Assembly (NCBI GenBank): GCA_947494565.1
Contig: CANLVG010000002.1
Span: forward strand, 62,001-126,000
Length of the DNA: 64,000 nucleotides
DNA from: an uncultured Flavobacteriaceae bacterium
GTDB taxonomy: Bacteria; Bacteroidota; Bacteroidia; Flavobacteriales; Flavobacteriaceae
Direction: 5' to 3'
Part shown: positions 11,301 through 19,151 of the stretch, piece by piece
Numbering within the stretch: the first letter of the stretch is position 1
How the letters are laid out: the number at the start of each line of letters is the position of its first letter
Made by a program: the position numbers and the translations under genes
The notes under the pieces: generated by a model
What the model saw: the letters and a program-made list of their open reading frames with translations, nothing else
Told to the model about the DNA's origin: nothing
Database searches by the model: none

Positions 11301-11809
11301 CTATTGAGGGCATTATCGTTCGGGACCTTGATCATGATGGTTTTGAAGATCTGATTTTGACCGGTAATTCATATGCCACCGAAGTGGCCACAGGAAGATA
11401 TGATGCACTAAAAGGACTAGTACTCATCGGAAACGGAAGTGGTAATTTTGAAACAATCCCTTTAGAAAAAAGCGGATTCATCAATGATCATGATGCCAGC
11501 GGCCTCGCCCTTGTTGAAAGCGACGATAGATATCAAATCATCGTAGCCAACAACAATGGCCCCCTAGCGGTTTTTACCGAAAACCCTCGAGGAGATGCGG
11601 TACATATGGTATATGCGGGAAAAGAGACGCAATTTGCCGATATTTATTTGAAAAATGGAACACGCATTAGAAAAGAATTCTATTTCGGTTCGGGGTACCT
11701 ATCCCATAGTTCGAGAGCTATTCCCATTTATGGGGCCACCAAAGAAATCAAATTCACCGATGTAGCAGGACAAACGAAAACCGTTTATAAGAAAAATGAA
11801 CTCGAATAG
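8306..11809 (+). CDS. Large FG-GAP/VCBS-repeat lipoprotein with ASPIC/UnbV domain (CRTAC1-like), copy 2
   Basis: A tandem paralogue of the preceding gene, with the same length (1167 residues) and domain order. A lipobox, CIVLIAC, places Cys at 17. Calcium-loop blades include DINNDGLTDIYF, DYDKDGDLDMYLL, DYDNDGYKDLYVT and DFDGDGDTDYIVG. The central ASPIC/UnbV stretch runs from NRQAIGTKIKL to IDIQWPDGQHQF. Shared blocks such as FKLQPILPHMHSRNGPG and EGWWNSI show common descent by duplication. The start codon overlaps the previous stop, and the following PAP2-fold gene begins 14 bases before this stop, so the three genes are translationally coupled. Function is unknown; presentation at the outer membrane is inferred from the lipobox. 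Confidence 0.9.
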   Translation: MKKLVCIAGLCIVLIACQSKQTERFHLLDASQTGIDFSNEIVENDSVNVFQYMNVYTGAGVAVGDINNDGLTDIYFSGNMVSGRLYLNRGNLKFEDITERAGLLNNSWGTGATMIDIDQDGFLDLYIAVSGGAPQSQRANLLYVNNGDMTFSEKALEYGLADTRQSMHSAFFDYDKDGDLDMYLLVNPAAYEHQVNSSNPRKLDGSSISNDRLYRNDGGKFTDVSLETGILVEGYGLGVGIADINDDTWPDIYISNDFIGNDILYINQGDGTFKDEITSYIGHTSYAGMGNAITDIDNNGKPDIMVLDMRPEDNLRQKMIISSTGYDRFQMMLKAGYQPQYSRNTLQLNLGQGKFAEIGNMAGISSTDWSWSSLFGDYDNDGYKDLYVTNGFLRDLGDLDYIHYQGIYDNPLGEREVKKTQKLNSIKELPPAKLNNYLYKNKGDSTFEKVSESWGINHLSCSNGAAYADLDNDGDLDLIVNNVNQPAFIYENTPLEGQPNHYLQINLVGTKGNRQAIGTKIKLTTQQGTQHEQHFLSRGYESSVDPILHFGLGQETEVKRIDIQWPDGQHQFLEGVKADQRITIGPEGAGNHTPIHEADSSPLLSATQNAIDSIFQHSEDNVVDFKLQPILPHMHSRNGPGIAVADVNGDQLEDFYVGGAAGQSGALYIQKETGDFQRSEWQTDTQYEDMGSVFFDANNDGHPDLYIVSGGIQLSQPGVYQDRLYLNDGKGTFSRSDALPEMKASGSTVNAADFDHDGDLDLFVGGRVDPGNYPMPAKSYLLENLANENAENLIFRDISDQVTDWDTLSMVTSALWSDYDSDGWVDLIVVGEFMQVEFFHNERGKLVRSTSTTGLQKTEGWWNSINGADFDGDGDTDYIVGNLGKNHKYHASADQPLCIYANDFDKDGNVDPVMCFYNGDENYFAHSRDELISQINAMRSRFKTYRSYAETPFRKSFLPEELENAYVVKSHKFASSYIENLGDGTFEISDLPIDAQMGPIEGIIVRDLDHDGFEDLILTGNSYATEVATGRYDALKGLVLIGNGSGNFETIPLEKSGFINDHDASGLALVESDDRYQIIVANNNGPLAVFTENPRGDAVHMVYAGKETQFADIYLKNGTRIRKEFYFGSGYLSHSSRAIPIYGATKEIKFTDVAGQTKTVYKKNELE

Positions 11810-13115
11810 CCTTTTACTTTTTATATGTATTGTCTTTGCCTCTTGTGCACCTAAACATGATCAGGAGAAGCTGGACACTTATTTTGAAGGTAGTATCAGC
11901 GCGTACAATCGCAAACTCACCGACGTAATCGTCGCCGATATATTTACACCTCCGGTGGCTAGCAGAATCTATGCCTATTCCAATATCGCGGCTTATGAAG
12001 GTATTCGTCTAATGGCACCCGATAAGCCTTCACTAAGTGGACAGTTACATGAATTGGGCAACCTAAGTACTCCAGACCCTAGCAAGAAGTATTACCATCC
12101 CCTTACCGCGTTGGTGGCTTTTACGGAAACAGCGAAGCCGTTAGTGTTTGATTTGGAGCGAATTGAAAAGATGCAACAAACCCTGTTGCAAGAAGTTCAA
12201 GAGATCGGTATCGATAAAGAGATGTATGACAACTCGGTCGTTTTGGGAAAGACCCTGGCCGAGGAGATTTTGGCCCGGGCCGCGAAAGACGGCTATTTAA
12301 GACGTACCGCCCTACCCCGATTTAGTGTTAGCGATGACCCCGGCAGATGGCGCCCTACCCCTCCAGATTATATGGAGGCCATTGAACCCCATTGGCGAAC
12401 CATTACACCATTTGTTCTTGACTCTGCCGGTCAATTCGACCCGGGTTTACCAACACCATTCGATAGCACCGAAACATCTCAATTTTATAAGGAGGCCAAA
12501 GAAGTCTACGAAACCGTAAAAAACCTGGACACCACACAGCTCAATATCGCCAAATTCTGGGATTGCAATCCGAATATATCGACTACCAAAGGCCATGTGA
12601 TGTATTTCCAGCAGCAGATTTCACCGGGTGGGCACTGGGTGCATATTACGGCCCAAGTATTAGATGAGGAAAAATCATCTTTGGTCGATTCTGCCACTGC
12701 CCTGGCACAAGTAAGCATCGCTATAGCGGATGCATTTATCAGTTGTTGGGACCAAAAATATAAAAGCAGCCTTACCCGACCGGAGACCTTTATCAACACT
12801 TACATCGATCCTGATTGGTCACCCGTATTGCAAACCCCTGCCTTTCCAGAACATACCTCGGGGCATAGTGTTGCTTCATCAGCGGCCGCAACGGTTTTGA
12901 CCCATATTTTTGGGGACAGCTATGCATTCGTCGACGCCACCGAAATTCCGTACGGGCTTCCTGTGAGGAGTTATCGGTCCTTCGATCAAGCTGCGCAGGA
13001 AGCTGCGATTAGCCGCTTGTACGGCGGTATCCACTATAAGCCGGCAATTGAATTAGGGGTCTCGCAGGGAAAGCAAGTTGGACAACATGTATTGCGAAAC
13101 ATTTCTATGGACTAA
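11796..13115 (+). CDS. Vanadium-dependent haloperoxidase-like / PAP2-fold lipoprotein
   Basis: A 439-residue protein of the vanadium haloperoxidase/PAP2 phosphatase superfamily. The signal segment carries a lipobox (VFASC, Cys17). All three anion-binding motifs are visible in the C-terminal half: K-x6-RP in KYKSSLTRPETF, PEHTSGHS (motif 2, with the SGH core), and SRLYGGIHYKPAIELG (motif 3, Arg and His). The family contains both halogenating peroxidases and acid phosphatases, and sequence alone does not separate them. It is the last gene of the overlapping FG-GAP unit and is convergent with the GntR regulator, 6 bases away. An envelope location is inferred from the lipobox. Confidence 0.88.
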   Translation: MNSNSLLLFICIVFASCAPKHDQEKLDTYFEGSISAYNRKLTDVIVADIFTPPVASRIYAYSNIAAYEGIRLMAPDKPSLSGQLHELGNLSTPDPSKKYYHPLTALVAFTETAKPLVFDLERIEKMQQTLLQEVQEIGIDKEMYDNSVVLGKTLAEEILARAAKDGYLRRTALPRFSVSDDPGRWRPTPPDYMEAIEPHWRTITPFVLDSAGQFDPGLPTPFDSTETSQFYKEAKEVYETVKNLDTTQLNIAKFWDCNPNISTTKGHVMYFQQQISPGGHWVHITAQVLDEEKSSLVDSATALAQVSIAIADAFISCWDQKYKSSLTRPETFINTYIDPDWSPVLQTPAFPEHTSGHSVASSAAATVLTHIFGDSYAFVDATEIPYGLPVRSYRSFDQAAQEAAISRLYGGIHYKPAIELGVSQGKQVGQHVLRNISMD

Positions 13116-13121
13116 TAGTAC

Positions 13122-14168
13122 TCAAAGCGAGTTGCGGATCATCAAATTCAAGGGCATGATCTCCTGAGTTTTTTCACCATTCTTTATGTGATTTGCCGCC
13201 TTCCGGGCCATTTCCTTGAAATCCGTTGAAATTGTGGTAATCCCACCAAAAACGATCTCTTTGACCACATGGTCATTATGGGAAATAATTCCGACATCCT
13301 CGCCAGGAACATACCCGTTGTCTTGGCAGTCTCGCAATACCTCCCACAAATAGGTATCGCTGATAAAGAAATAAAGCCTTCCTTTTTTGACCGTTCCAGG
13401 AATATATTCCTCGGCAACCTGTGTCGTGATTTCATAATCGGAAACAAATCGCCTGAACGCCTTTAAAATACCCGGCGGGTAGTCCAAGTTATCCGAAAAG
13501 AACAAGATGAACTCTTCGTATTTTCGTATTCTAGGAAGAAGCTCAACAAGCTTGTTGAAAGTGGCCTCTTCAAACTCCTGTGCGATATAGGAGTAGTCTT
13601 CGGGCATAGCCAAATAACGATCAATAATCAACAACTTCTGGGGATCAATACTGGCCAAAAGCGGTTGAATGCTACCGTCAGGTATAGGTGCAACCACGTA
13701 CATACCATACTTGCCCCGAATATTATTGAAAATAGATTCAAAAATGGAACCGTTATTATGGTGAAAAAAAACATCGATTTGAAAGCGCTTGCCCAACTCT
13801 TTCCGGAACGTATTGTAGAATTCCTCTTGAAAACGTTGAAAGCTAAACAAAAGCAAAGCCACCTTTAAGGTGACGTTCGTCTCTTGGCTGATAATGAAAT
13901 AGCCCTTCAATTTCTTTGATTCAACAAGACCGCGGTGCTTTAATTCTTCATAGGCCTTGACAATGGTCTTTCTCGCGAAACCCATGTCCTTTACCATCTG
14001 ATTAATTGATGGCAACTGATCCCCTACGACCAAAATACCAGAATCAATAGCCTCAATGATACCATGCACCAATTGCTCGTGCTTGGAAAGTGTATTAATA
14101 CTGGCAAGGCTTTTTATCTTGTCTATTAAAGACATGTTGGAGGTTTTACTCGAAATGGTCGGTTTCAT
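13122..14168 (-). CDS. GntR-family transcriptional regulator with LacI/periplasmic-binding-type sensor domain
   Basis: Residues 25-95 form a GntR winged helix-turn-helix (GDQLPSINQMVKDMGFARKT, then AYEELKHRGLVESKKLKGYFI). Residues 100-348 resemble a type-1 periplasmic-binding sensor as in LacI or AraR-type regulators (DVGIISHNDHVVKEIVFGGITTIS near the end). GntR_LacI hybrids in Bacteroidota typically respond to a sugar or related small molecule. It is convergent with the FG-GAP/haloperoxidase unit and divergent from the serine hydrolase gene, so either could be its target. ATG at 14168 is used; an internal ATG 11 codons in (14135) is possible. Confidence 0.88.
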   Translation of the reverse strand: MKPTISSKTSNMSLIDKIKSLASINTLSKHEQLVHGIIEAIDSGILVVGDQLPSINQMVKDMGFARKTIVKAYEELKHRGLVESKKLKGYFIISQETNVTLKVALLLFSFQRFQEEFYNTFRKELGKRFQIDVFFHHNNGSIFESIFNNIRGKYGMYVVAPIPDGSIQPLLASIDPQKLLIIDRYLAMPEDYSYIAQEFEEATFNKLVELLPRIRKYEEFILFFSDNLDYPPGILKAFRRFVSDYEITTQVAEEYIPGTVKKGRLYFFISDTYLWEVLRDCQDNGYVPGEDVGIISHNDHVVKEIVFGGITTISTDFKEMARKAANHIKNGEKTQEIMPLNLMIRNSL

Positions 14169-14193
14169 GTTCAGTTGAACAGGCGTGAATTTA

Positions 14194-14201
14194 CAAAATT
14201 A
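14194..14201 (-). promoter_or_regulatory. Candidate -7 promoter element for the GntR regulator gene
   Basis: Read on the minus strand the bases are TAATTTTG, an exact match to the Bacteroidota -7 consensus TAnnTTTG, about 25 bases upstream of the regulator start codon. A TTG lies 15 bases further upstream (14217-14219), shorter than the usual spacing, so the -33 part is uncertain. Confidence 0.4.
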
Positions 14202-14287
14202 TTAGAGAACGAGGCCCAAGCAGGGATCATACGACCCTTCATCCGAAATTTTCATACATTTAACGTCAATTGAACTTTCAACTATCC

Positions 14288-15571
14288 ATGAAAAAAATAT
14301 ACATCCTTTTCGTATTTCTTGCTTTCGGTAGTGGCTTTGCCCAGGATCGGGCCACTGCTCCGCCGGTACTCCAACCAGGTATTGCTCAAGAACAGGGCAT
14401 GTCAGATGAGCGCTTAGCGCGTATTGATTACATGCTTAAAAATGCGGTGGACTCGAACCAAGTGCCCGGTGTAGTCGCCCTCATTACCAGAAACGGAAAA
14501 ATCATATATCAAAAAGCCTACGGAAAAGCGGACGAAAAAGGCAAACCCCTGAAGACCAACACCATTTTCCGTATCGCTTCCCAAACTAAGGCGATTACGT
14601 CTACCGCCGTGATGATGCTTTGGGAAGAAGGAAAATTTCAATTGGACGACCCCATTTCAAAGTACATTCCTGAATTCAAGAATCCGCGTATTTTGGACAC
14701 GTTCAATACTTCGGATGGCACCTATACCAGTACTCCGGCCGAACATGAAATTTCGATCAGACACTTGCTCACGCATACCTCAGGACTCGGATATGGAGTC
14801 ATCGATGGCGATAAGCGTTTTCAAAGAATATATAAGGACGCTGGAATTACCGATTTATACACTACCGAAAATATTTCTATAGCGGAAAGTGTCAAGAAAC
14901 TGGCAAAATTACCCCTACACCATGACCCCGGAACGGCATTTGTATACAGCGAAGGATTGGATGTCTTGGGTTATTTCATTGAAATTGTTTCAGGTATGCC
15001 CTTCGACGAATTTTTAAGAACGCGTATCTTCGACCCGTTGGGCATGAACGACACCTGGTTTTATCTTCCCAAAGAAAAGCACGATCGTCTGGTGAACATT
15101 CAACAAAAAACCGATGGAGTTTGGAAAGACTATCCGGTGACTTTCTATGACCCCGACTATCCTAAAAAAGGAGCGAAACGTTTTTTTTCAGGCGGAGCCG
15201 GACTTTCAAGTACCGCTGAAGATTATGCAACTTTTCTACAAATGTATTTGAACCAAGGCCACTACAACGGCACTAGAATCTTAAGCAGGACCACCGTACA
15301 AAGCATCATGGGCAACCAAACCGGGCAATTATTCGGCGCGGCTGGAAAAGAATATGGTCTCGCCTTTGGCTTGGTAACTACGGATGGTCAAGACTTAGGA
15401 GGCCAAGGAAGTAAAGGTACTTTTGATTGGGGCGGATACTTTAACACCCAATACTTTGCCGACCCTAAAGAACAGGTCATTGGCATCTTGATGAAACAAA
15501 CCCGGGATACACCAGGGGACGAAACCGGTTGGAAATTTCGTCAAATGGTTTTTGCGGCAATAGACGATTAG
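14288..15571 (+). CDS. Secreted class-C beta-lactamase-fold serine hydrolase
   Basis: A periplasmic or secreted serine hydrolase (beta-lactamase/transpeptidase-like, Pfam Beta-lactamase class). The signal peptide runs MKKIYILFVFLAFGSGFAQ. The catalytic SxxK motif is in RIASQTKAITS, the second motif is Tyr-Ser-Glu in VYSEGLDVLGYF, and the usual HTSGLGYG block is present. ATG at 14288 is chosen because it gives a clean signal peptide; the frame is open six codons further, from a TTG. Members of this family act as esterases, D-aminopeptidases or beta-lactamases, so the label should stay generic. It has a unit of its own, divergent from the GntR gene. Confidence 0.9.
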   Translation: MKKIYILFVFLAFGSGFAQDRATAPPVLQPGIAQEQGMSDERLARIDYMLKNAVDSNQVPGVVALITRNGKIIYQKAYGKADEKGKPLKTNTIFRIASQTKAITSTAVMMLWEEGKFQLDDPISKYIPEFKNPRILDTFNTSDGTYTSTPAEHEISIRHLLTHTSGLGYGVIDGDKRFQRIYKDAGITDLYTTENISIAESVKKLAKLPLHHDPGTAFVYSEGLDVLGYFIEIVSGMPFDEFLRTRIFDPLGMNDTWFYLPKEKHDRLVNIQQKTDGVWKDYPVTFYDPDYPKKGAKRFFSGGAGLSSTAEDYATFLQMYLNQGHYNGTRILSRTTVQSIMGNQTGQLFGAAGKEYGLAFGLVTTDGQDLGGQGSKGTFDWGGYFNTQYFADPKEQVIGILMKQTRDTPGDETGWKFRQMVFAAIDD

Positions 15572-15653
15572 ACCTATGTTTTCAAAAAGTTAACGCAGTG
15601 GAAGACCGATAAATGTCTAGTTTTTTTTATATTCACAGACTGTTTTTACCACA

Positions 15654-16259
15654 ATGACCAAACCACTTCTATATTCATTATTTCTGCTTTTCGGGCTGGC
15701 TATTCAAGCCCAACAATTCGAAGTAGTTGACGGTTCAATCGAAAACATTACCGGTATTCAACGATATAACGTGGTTTTTGAATATGCCCCGGACCTGCAG
15801 ATCTCTAAAAATGATTCGGAACAGGCCTTTTTACAAAAGCAATACGAAAAACGCGAACAGAAAGCGTTGGGGTCTGGTGAAAAATTCAAAAAACTCTGGT
15901 TTGAAAATAGGGCACGTCTTTACGAACCGACTTTCATTCAAGAATTTAATAGTTTCCGAATAGACGGTCATCAAGTGACCGCAGCCAAAAACATTTCAAG
16001 TACGGCCTATACCATGAACATCAAAACGATTTCTACTGCTGATGGCTATGATGATTTGTTCTATGTGGAGGAAGGCAAAATCGGTGTATTGCTATCCATC
16101 TACGAAACCAATGCTCCCGAAACCATTCTTTACGCCATACAGACCGAGGTTCGAGGAGATGCCAATGCTGATGAATTTGAACGGATACGTACGGCCTATG
16201 GCAATTTAGGAGAAGCGGCATCAAAACATCTTAGCAGAAAGGCCTTGTTGAAGCGGTAG
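15654..16259 (+). CDS. Secreted protein of unknown function
   Basis: A 201-residue protein with a clear signal peptide (LLYSLFLLFGLAIQAQ). The remainder is charged and mixed alpha/beta: a helix rich in Gln, Lys and Glu near residues 55-80, followed by short strands, ending KHLSRKALLKR. I recognise no domain or catalytic motif. It lies 83 bases after the serine hydrolase and is convergent, with a 10-base gap, with the halogenase-like gene of the pigment cluster, so it marks the left border of that cluster. Whether it belongs to either neighbouring group cannot be told. Confidence 0.75.
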   Translation: MTKPLLYSLFLLFGLAIQAQQFEVVDGSIENITGIQRYNVVFEYAPDLQISKNDSEQAFLQKQYEKREQKALGSGEKFKKLWFENRARLYEPTFIQEFNSFRIDGHQVTAAKNISSTAYTMNIKTISTADGYDDLFYVEEGKIGVLLSIYETNAPETILYAIQTEVRGDANADEFERIRTAYGNLGEAASKHLSRKALLKR

Positions 16260-16269
16260 ATAAATCGTT

Positions 16270-17514
16270 CTACCCTACCGTCTCGTTTTCCATATCGGTC
16301 AAATGTGCCAATGCCTTCACCAAACGATGATGGTTTTTCACAAACGGATTGCTTTGATCCCACACATAGCCTGCCAACACTGCGCAAATCTGACTCTTTA
16401 TTTCTTGATTCTGTGTTTTATTAAAGAATATCTTTTGAAGATTTCCGGTATACCATTCTTGCACATAGGTAGAAAACACTGTGACGCCCTCCAATATGTA
16501 TTGCGTATAGTCAACATCCCAATTCACCGGTTCATTTTGAAGCTCTTTGTGAATAAGTTGGGCGGCCAAATGCGCAGACTCAGTCGCAAATGTTACGCCC
16601 GAAGAAAAAACCGGATCCAAAAATTCAGCACTGTTTCCTGTAAGTACGAACCCCTTTCCGTATAGCTTTTTGACCGACTTAGCAATATTTTTGATCATGC
16701 GAGGTTCAAACTCGTACGGCAAATCCTTAAAACGATCTACATAATAGGTCGAAAGTTCCATGAGTTTGCGCAGGCGTTCCTCGTTCGAGCCTTCAAAAGA
16801 CTCCAAATATTCCGTCGGTCCTACATATCCTATACTGGTTACACCGTTTGAAAACGGAATCACCCACAGCCAAGTCGAAGTACTTACAATATCGAATGTA
16901 ATTCGATGCCCGTCCCATCCTTCAGGGCGTCTAACGTCCTTAACATGGGTAAAAATGGAAGAGTGCTTAGGTATGTCAGAAGGTTTATCCAAATCCAGCA
17001 ATCTGGGTAAGACCCTACCGAATCCGCTTGAGTCAATGATGTATTGGGCCGAGATTCGGGTGACTTCCCCTTCGGGACTTCGAGCGGTCGTGATCGATCG
17101 ACCGTCTTCATCAAACTCGACGGCGATGACTTCACTTTCAAAAGCGATGTCTACTCCTCTACCCTCCAGTTCGTCGGTCAGGGCTTTATCAAAATCGGCC
17201 CGGGGTACTTGCCATGTCCAATTCCATCCTTCCGTATATTTTTTACTGAAGTCGAATTCACAGACCACATCACCTTGCATGAAACGGGCCCCTTCTTTGA
17301 TCTCGAAATTCTTTTCCTTCAGACAACTTACAAGGCCCACAGCCTCAAAATGCTCCATACATCGTGGTATAAGACTTTCCCCGATTACAAATCGTGGAAA
17401 TTTGTTCTTCTCAACCACCTTAATGGAGTATCCCTTATCATGAAGATATGCGGCCGCAACACTTCCGGAAGGCCCCGCACCGATTATAAGAATATCAACA
17501 ATTTCGTTATTCAT
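16270..17514 (-). CDS. Flavin-dependent halogenase-like FAD oxidoreductase (probable pigment tailoring enzyme)
   Basis: A 414-residue class A flavoprotein. GAGPSG near residues 12-17 is the FAD dinucleotide-binding motif, and IIDSSGFGRVLP near 160-170 is the second FAD motif. A WxWxIP signature is present (WLWVIP, about residue 215-220), diagnostic of flavin-dependent halogenases, and a Lys in FEIKEGARF (near residue 73) sits where the catalytic lysine lies in phenol/pyrrole halogenases. Flexirubins are known to occur chlorinated, so a role in chlorinating the pigment is a strong inference. The gene is divergent from the tyrosine ammonia-lyase gene. ATG at 17514 is preferred over the upstream GTG. 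A non-halogenating geranylgeranyl-reductase-like role is the alternative. Confidence 0.82.
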   Translation of the reverse strand: MNNEIVDILIIGAGPSGSVAAAYLHDKGYSIKVVEKNKFPRFVIGESLIPRCMEHFEAVGLVSCLKEKNFEIKEGARFMQGDVVCEFDFSKKYTEGWNWTWQVPRADFDKALTDELEGRGVDIAFESEVIAVEFDEDGRSITTARSPEGEVTRISAQYIIDSSGFGRVLPRLLDLDKPSDIPKHSSIFTHVKDVRRPEGWDGHRITFDIVSTSTWLWVIPFSNGVTSIGYVGPTEYLESFEGSNEERLRKLMELSTYYVDRFKDLPYEFEPRMIKNIAKSVKKLYGKGFVLTGNSAEFLDPVFSSGVTFATESAHLAAQLIHKELQNEPVNWDVDYTQYILEGVTVFSTYVQEWYTGNLQKIFFNKTQNQEIKSQICAVLAGYVWDQSNPFVKNHHRLVKALAHLTDMENETVG

Positions 17515-17547
17515 CACTTAAATCAAATATTGATCCGCGAATTATTA

Positions 17548-17555
17548 TAAATTTG
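17548..17555 (+). promoter_or_regulatory. Candidate -7 promoter element for the pigment operon
   Basis: TAAATTTG matches the Bacteroidota -7 consensus TAnnTTTG exactly and lies 60 bases before the tyrosine ammonia-lyase ATG, in the 101-base divergent intergenic region. A TTG is at 17530-17532, giving a short spacing of 15 bases. Confidence 0.45.
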
Positions 17556-17615
17556 CAAACCAAATTACCTATTTTAGTTAAAAGTATCACTTATAGCCCA
17601 CAGAACCAACCGTAG

Positions 17616-19151
17616 ATGCCAGAAATAAAAGGAAAGTTAGGGATATCCGATTTTTACAGTATCATCTTTGAAGAGCAACCGATTTCAGTTGACCCAGCGG
17701 TTTACGACAAGGTTCAAGAGAGTTTCGATTTCTTAAAGGAATTTTCTAAAAACAAGATAATTTACGGGGTAAATACGGGTTTCGGCCCAATGGCCCAGTA
17801 CAAGATCAAAGATGCGGAAACCCTTCAATTACAATATAACCTAATACGAAGTCACGCTTCCGGTACTGGTAATCCAATTCCCCCTAAATATGTGAAAGCA
17901 GCTATGCTCGCTCGATTGAACACCCTTAGTCTTGGGCATTCAGGGGTACATAAATCGGTCATCGAGGTAATGACCAAGCTTATCAACAAGAATGTTATCC
18001 CGCTTATTTATGAACACGGCGGTGTTGGGGCAAGTGGAGACTTGGTGCAGTTGGCCCATTTGGCATTGGTGCTTATTGGAGAAGGTGAAGTATTCTTGAA
18101 TGAAGAACGCCGACCGACCAAGGAAGTTTTTGAAGAGCTAGGTATTGAACCTATTACCGTTGAATTGCGCGAAGGTTTGGCCCTCATCAATGGAACTTCT
18201 GTAATGACTGGTATCGGAGTAGTAAATACGATATATACACGAAGATTACTTGAGTGGATGATTGCCTGCTCGTCGGCCATCAATGAAATTGTCGAGGCCT
18301 ATGACGACCACTTGTCTTTTGAGCTCAACCTGACCAAAAAACACCAGGGACAACGTGAAATAGCACGATCTATGCGCAGCCATCTCAGCGACAGTACCTT
18401 GACCAGAAAGCGAGAACATCATCTATATAACAATAATAACGATGTAAGCGTTTTTGAGGAGAAGGTACAAGAGTACTACTCCCTGCGTTGTGTGCCACAA
18501 ATTTTAGGACCTATTCTGGACACCCTGAACGACGTGGAACGTATCATGATAGAGGAAGTCAATTCTGCCAATGACAACCCCATTGTAGACGTCAAAAAGA
18601 AGCACGTGTACCACGGTGGCAACTTTCATGGGGACTACGTCTCCCTGGAAATGGACAAACTTAAAATCGTCGTGACAAAAATGAGTATGCTGGCCGAGAG
18701 GCAACTGAACTATCTCATGAATTCGAAGCTGAACGATATTCTTCCACCTTTTGTAAATTTAGGTACCTTAGGGTTGAATTTTGGAATGCAGGGCGTGCAG
18801 TTTACGGCCACTTCGACCACCGCGGAAAATCAAATGCTCTCCAATCCGATGTATGTCCATAGTATTCCCAATAACAATGACAACCAAGATATTGTCAGCA
18901 TGGGTACCAACGCGGCCCTGATTACCAAGAAGGTCATTGAGAATACCTATGAGGTGATGGCCATAGAAATGATTACCATCGTTCAAGCCATTGAATACCT
19001 TGAAATGAAAGACAAGGTCTCTTCGAAAACGAGAAAAATGTACGATGCCGTCCGTAAAATAGTTCCCCCGTTCAAAGAGGATCCCGTTATGTATCCTTAT
19101 GTAAACGCAGTAAAGAACTATATTATAAACCATCAAAATAAAAAATCATGA
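17616..19151 (+). CDS. Tyrosine ammonia-lyase (HAL/PAL/TAL family), flexirubin starter-unit enzyme
   Basis: Deaminates L-tyrosine to 4-coumarate, the aryl starter of flexirubin polyenes. The autocatalytic MIO triad Ala139-Ser140-Gly141 lies in GGVGASGDLVQLAHLAL. Tyr50 in IIYGVNTGFGPMAQY is the conserved catalytic tyrosine. The selectivity loop reads NLIRSHASGTG, and blocks such as NPMYVHSIPNNNDNQDIVS follow. From memory the sequence is very close along its length to the characterised F. johnsoniae tyrosine ammonia-lyase, so TAL is preferred over histidine ammonia-lyase; no other hut gene is present. ATG follows a candidate promoter. Its stop overlaps the start of the WG-repeat gene. Confidence 0.95.
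   Translation: MPEIKGKLGISDFYSIIFEEQPISVDPAVYDKVQESFDFLKEFSKNKIIYGVNTGFGPMAQYKIKDAETLQLQYNLIRSHASGTGNPIPPKYVKAAMLARLNTLSLGHSGVHKSVIEVMTKLINKNVIPLIYEHGGVGASGDLVQLAHLALVLIGEGEVFLNEERRPTKEVFEELGIEPITVELREGLALINGTSVMTGIGVVNTIYTRRLLEWMIACSSAINEIVEAYDDHLSFELNLTKKHQGQREIARSMRSHLSDSTLTRKREHHLYNNNNDVSVFEEKVQEYYSLRCVPQILGPILDTLNDVERIMIEEVNSANDNPIVDVKKKHVYHGGNFHGDYVSLEMDKLKIVVTKMSMLAERQLNYLMNSKLNDILPPFVNLGTLGLNFGMQGVQFTATSTTAENQMLSNPMYVHSIPNNNDNQDIVSMGTNAALITKKVIENTYEVMAIEMITIVQAIEYLEMKDKVSSKTRKMYDAVRKIVPPFKEDPVMYPYVNAVKNYIINHQNKKS

Noticed and set aside
4791-11809. Reading the two giant proteins as RNA-binding proteins
   Set aside because: That is a common database label for this family; the sequence shows signal lipoboxes and calcium-loop propeller repeats and nothing that would bind RNA.
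16760-17443. 227-codon open frame on the plus strand
   Set aside because: Fully antisense to the halogenase-like flavoprotein, with Ser/Arg-rich shadow composition and no domain.
17616-19151. Histidine ammonia-lyase of a histidine-degradation pathway
   Set aside because: No hutU, hutI or hutG genes are nearby, the gene heads a flexirubin cluster, and the sequence resembles the known flavobacterial tyrosine ammonia-lyase.
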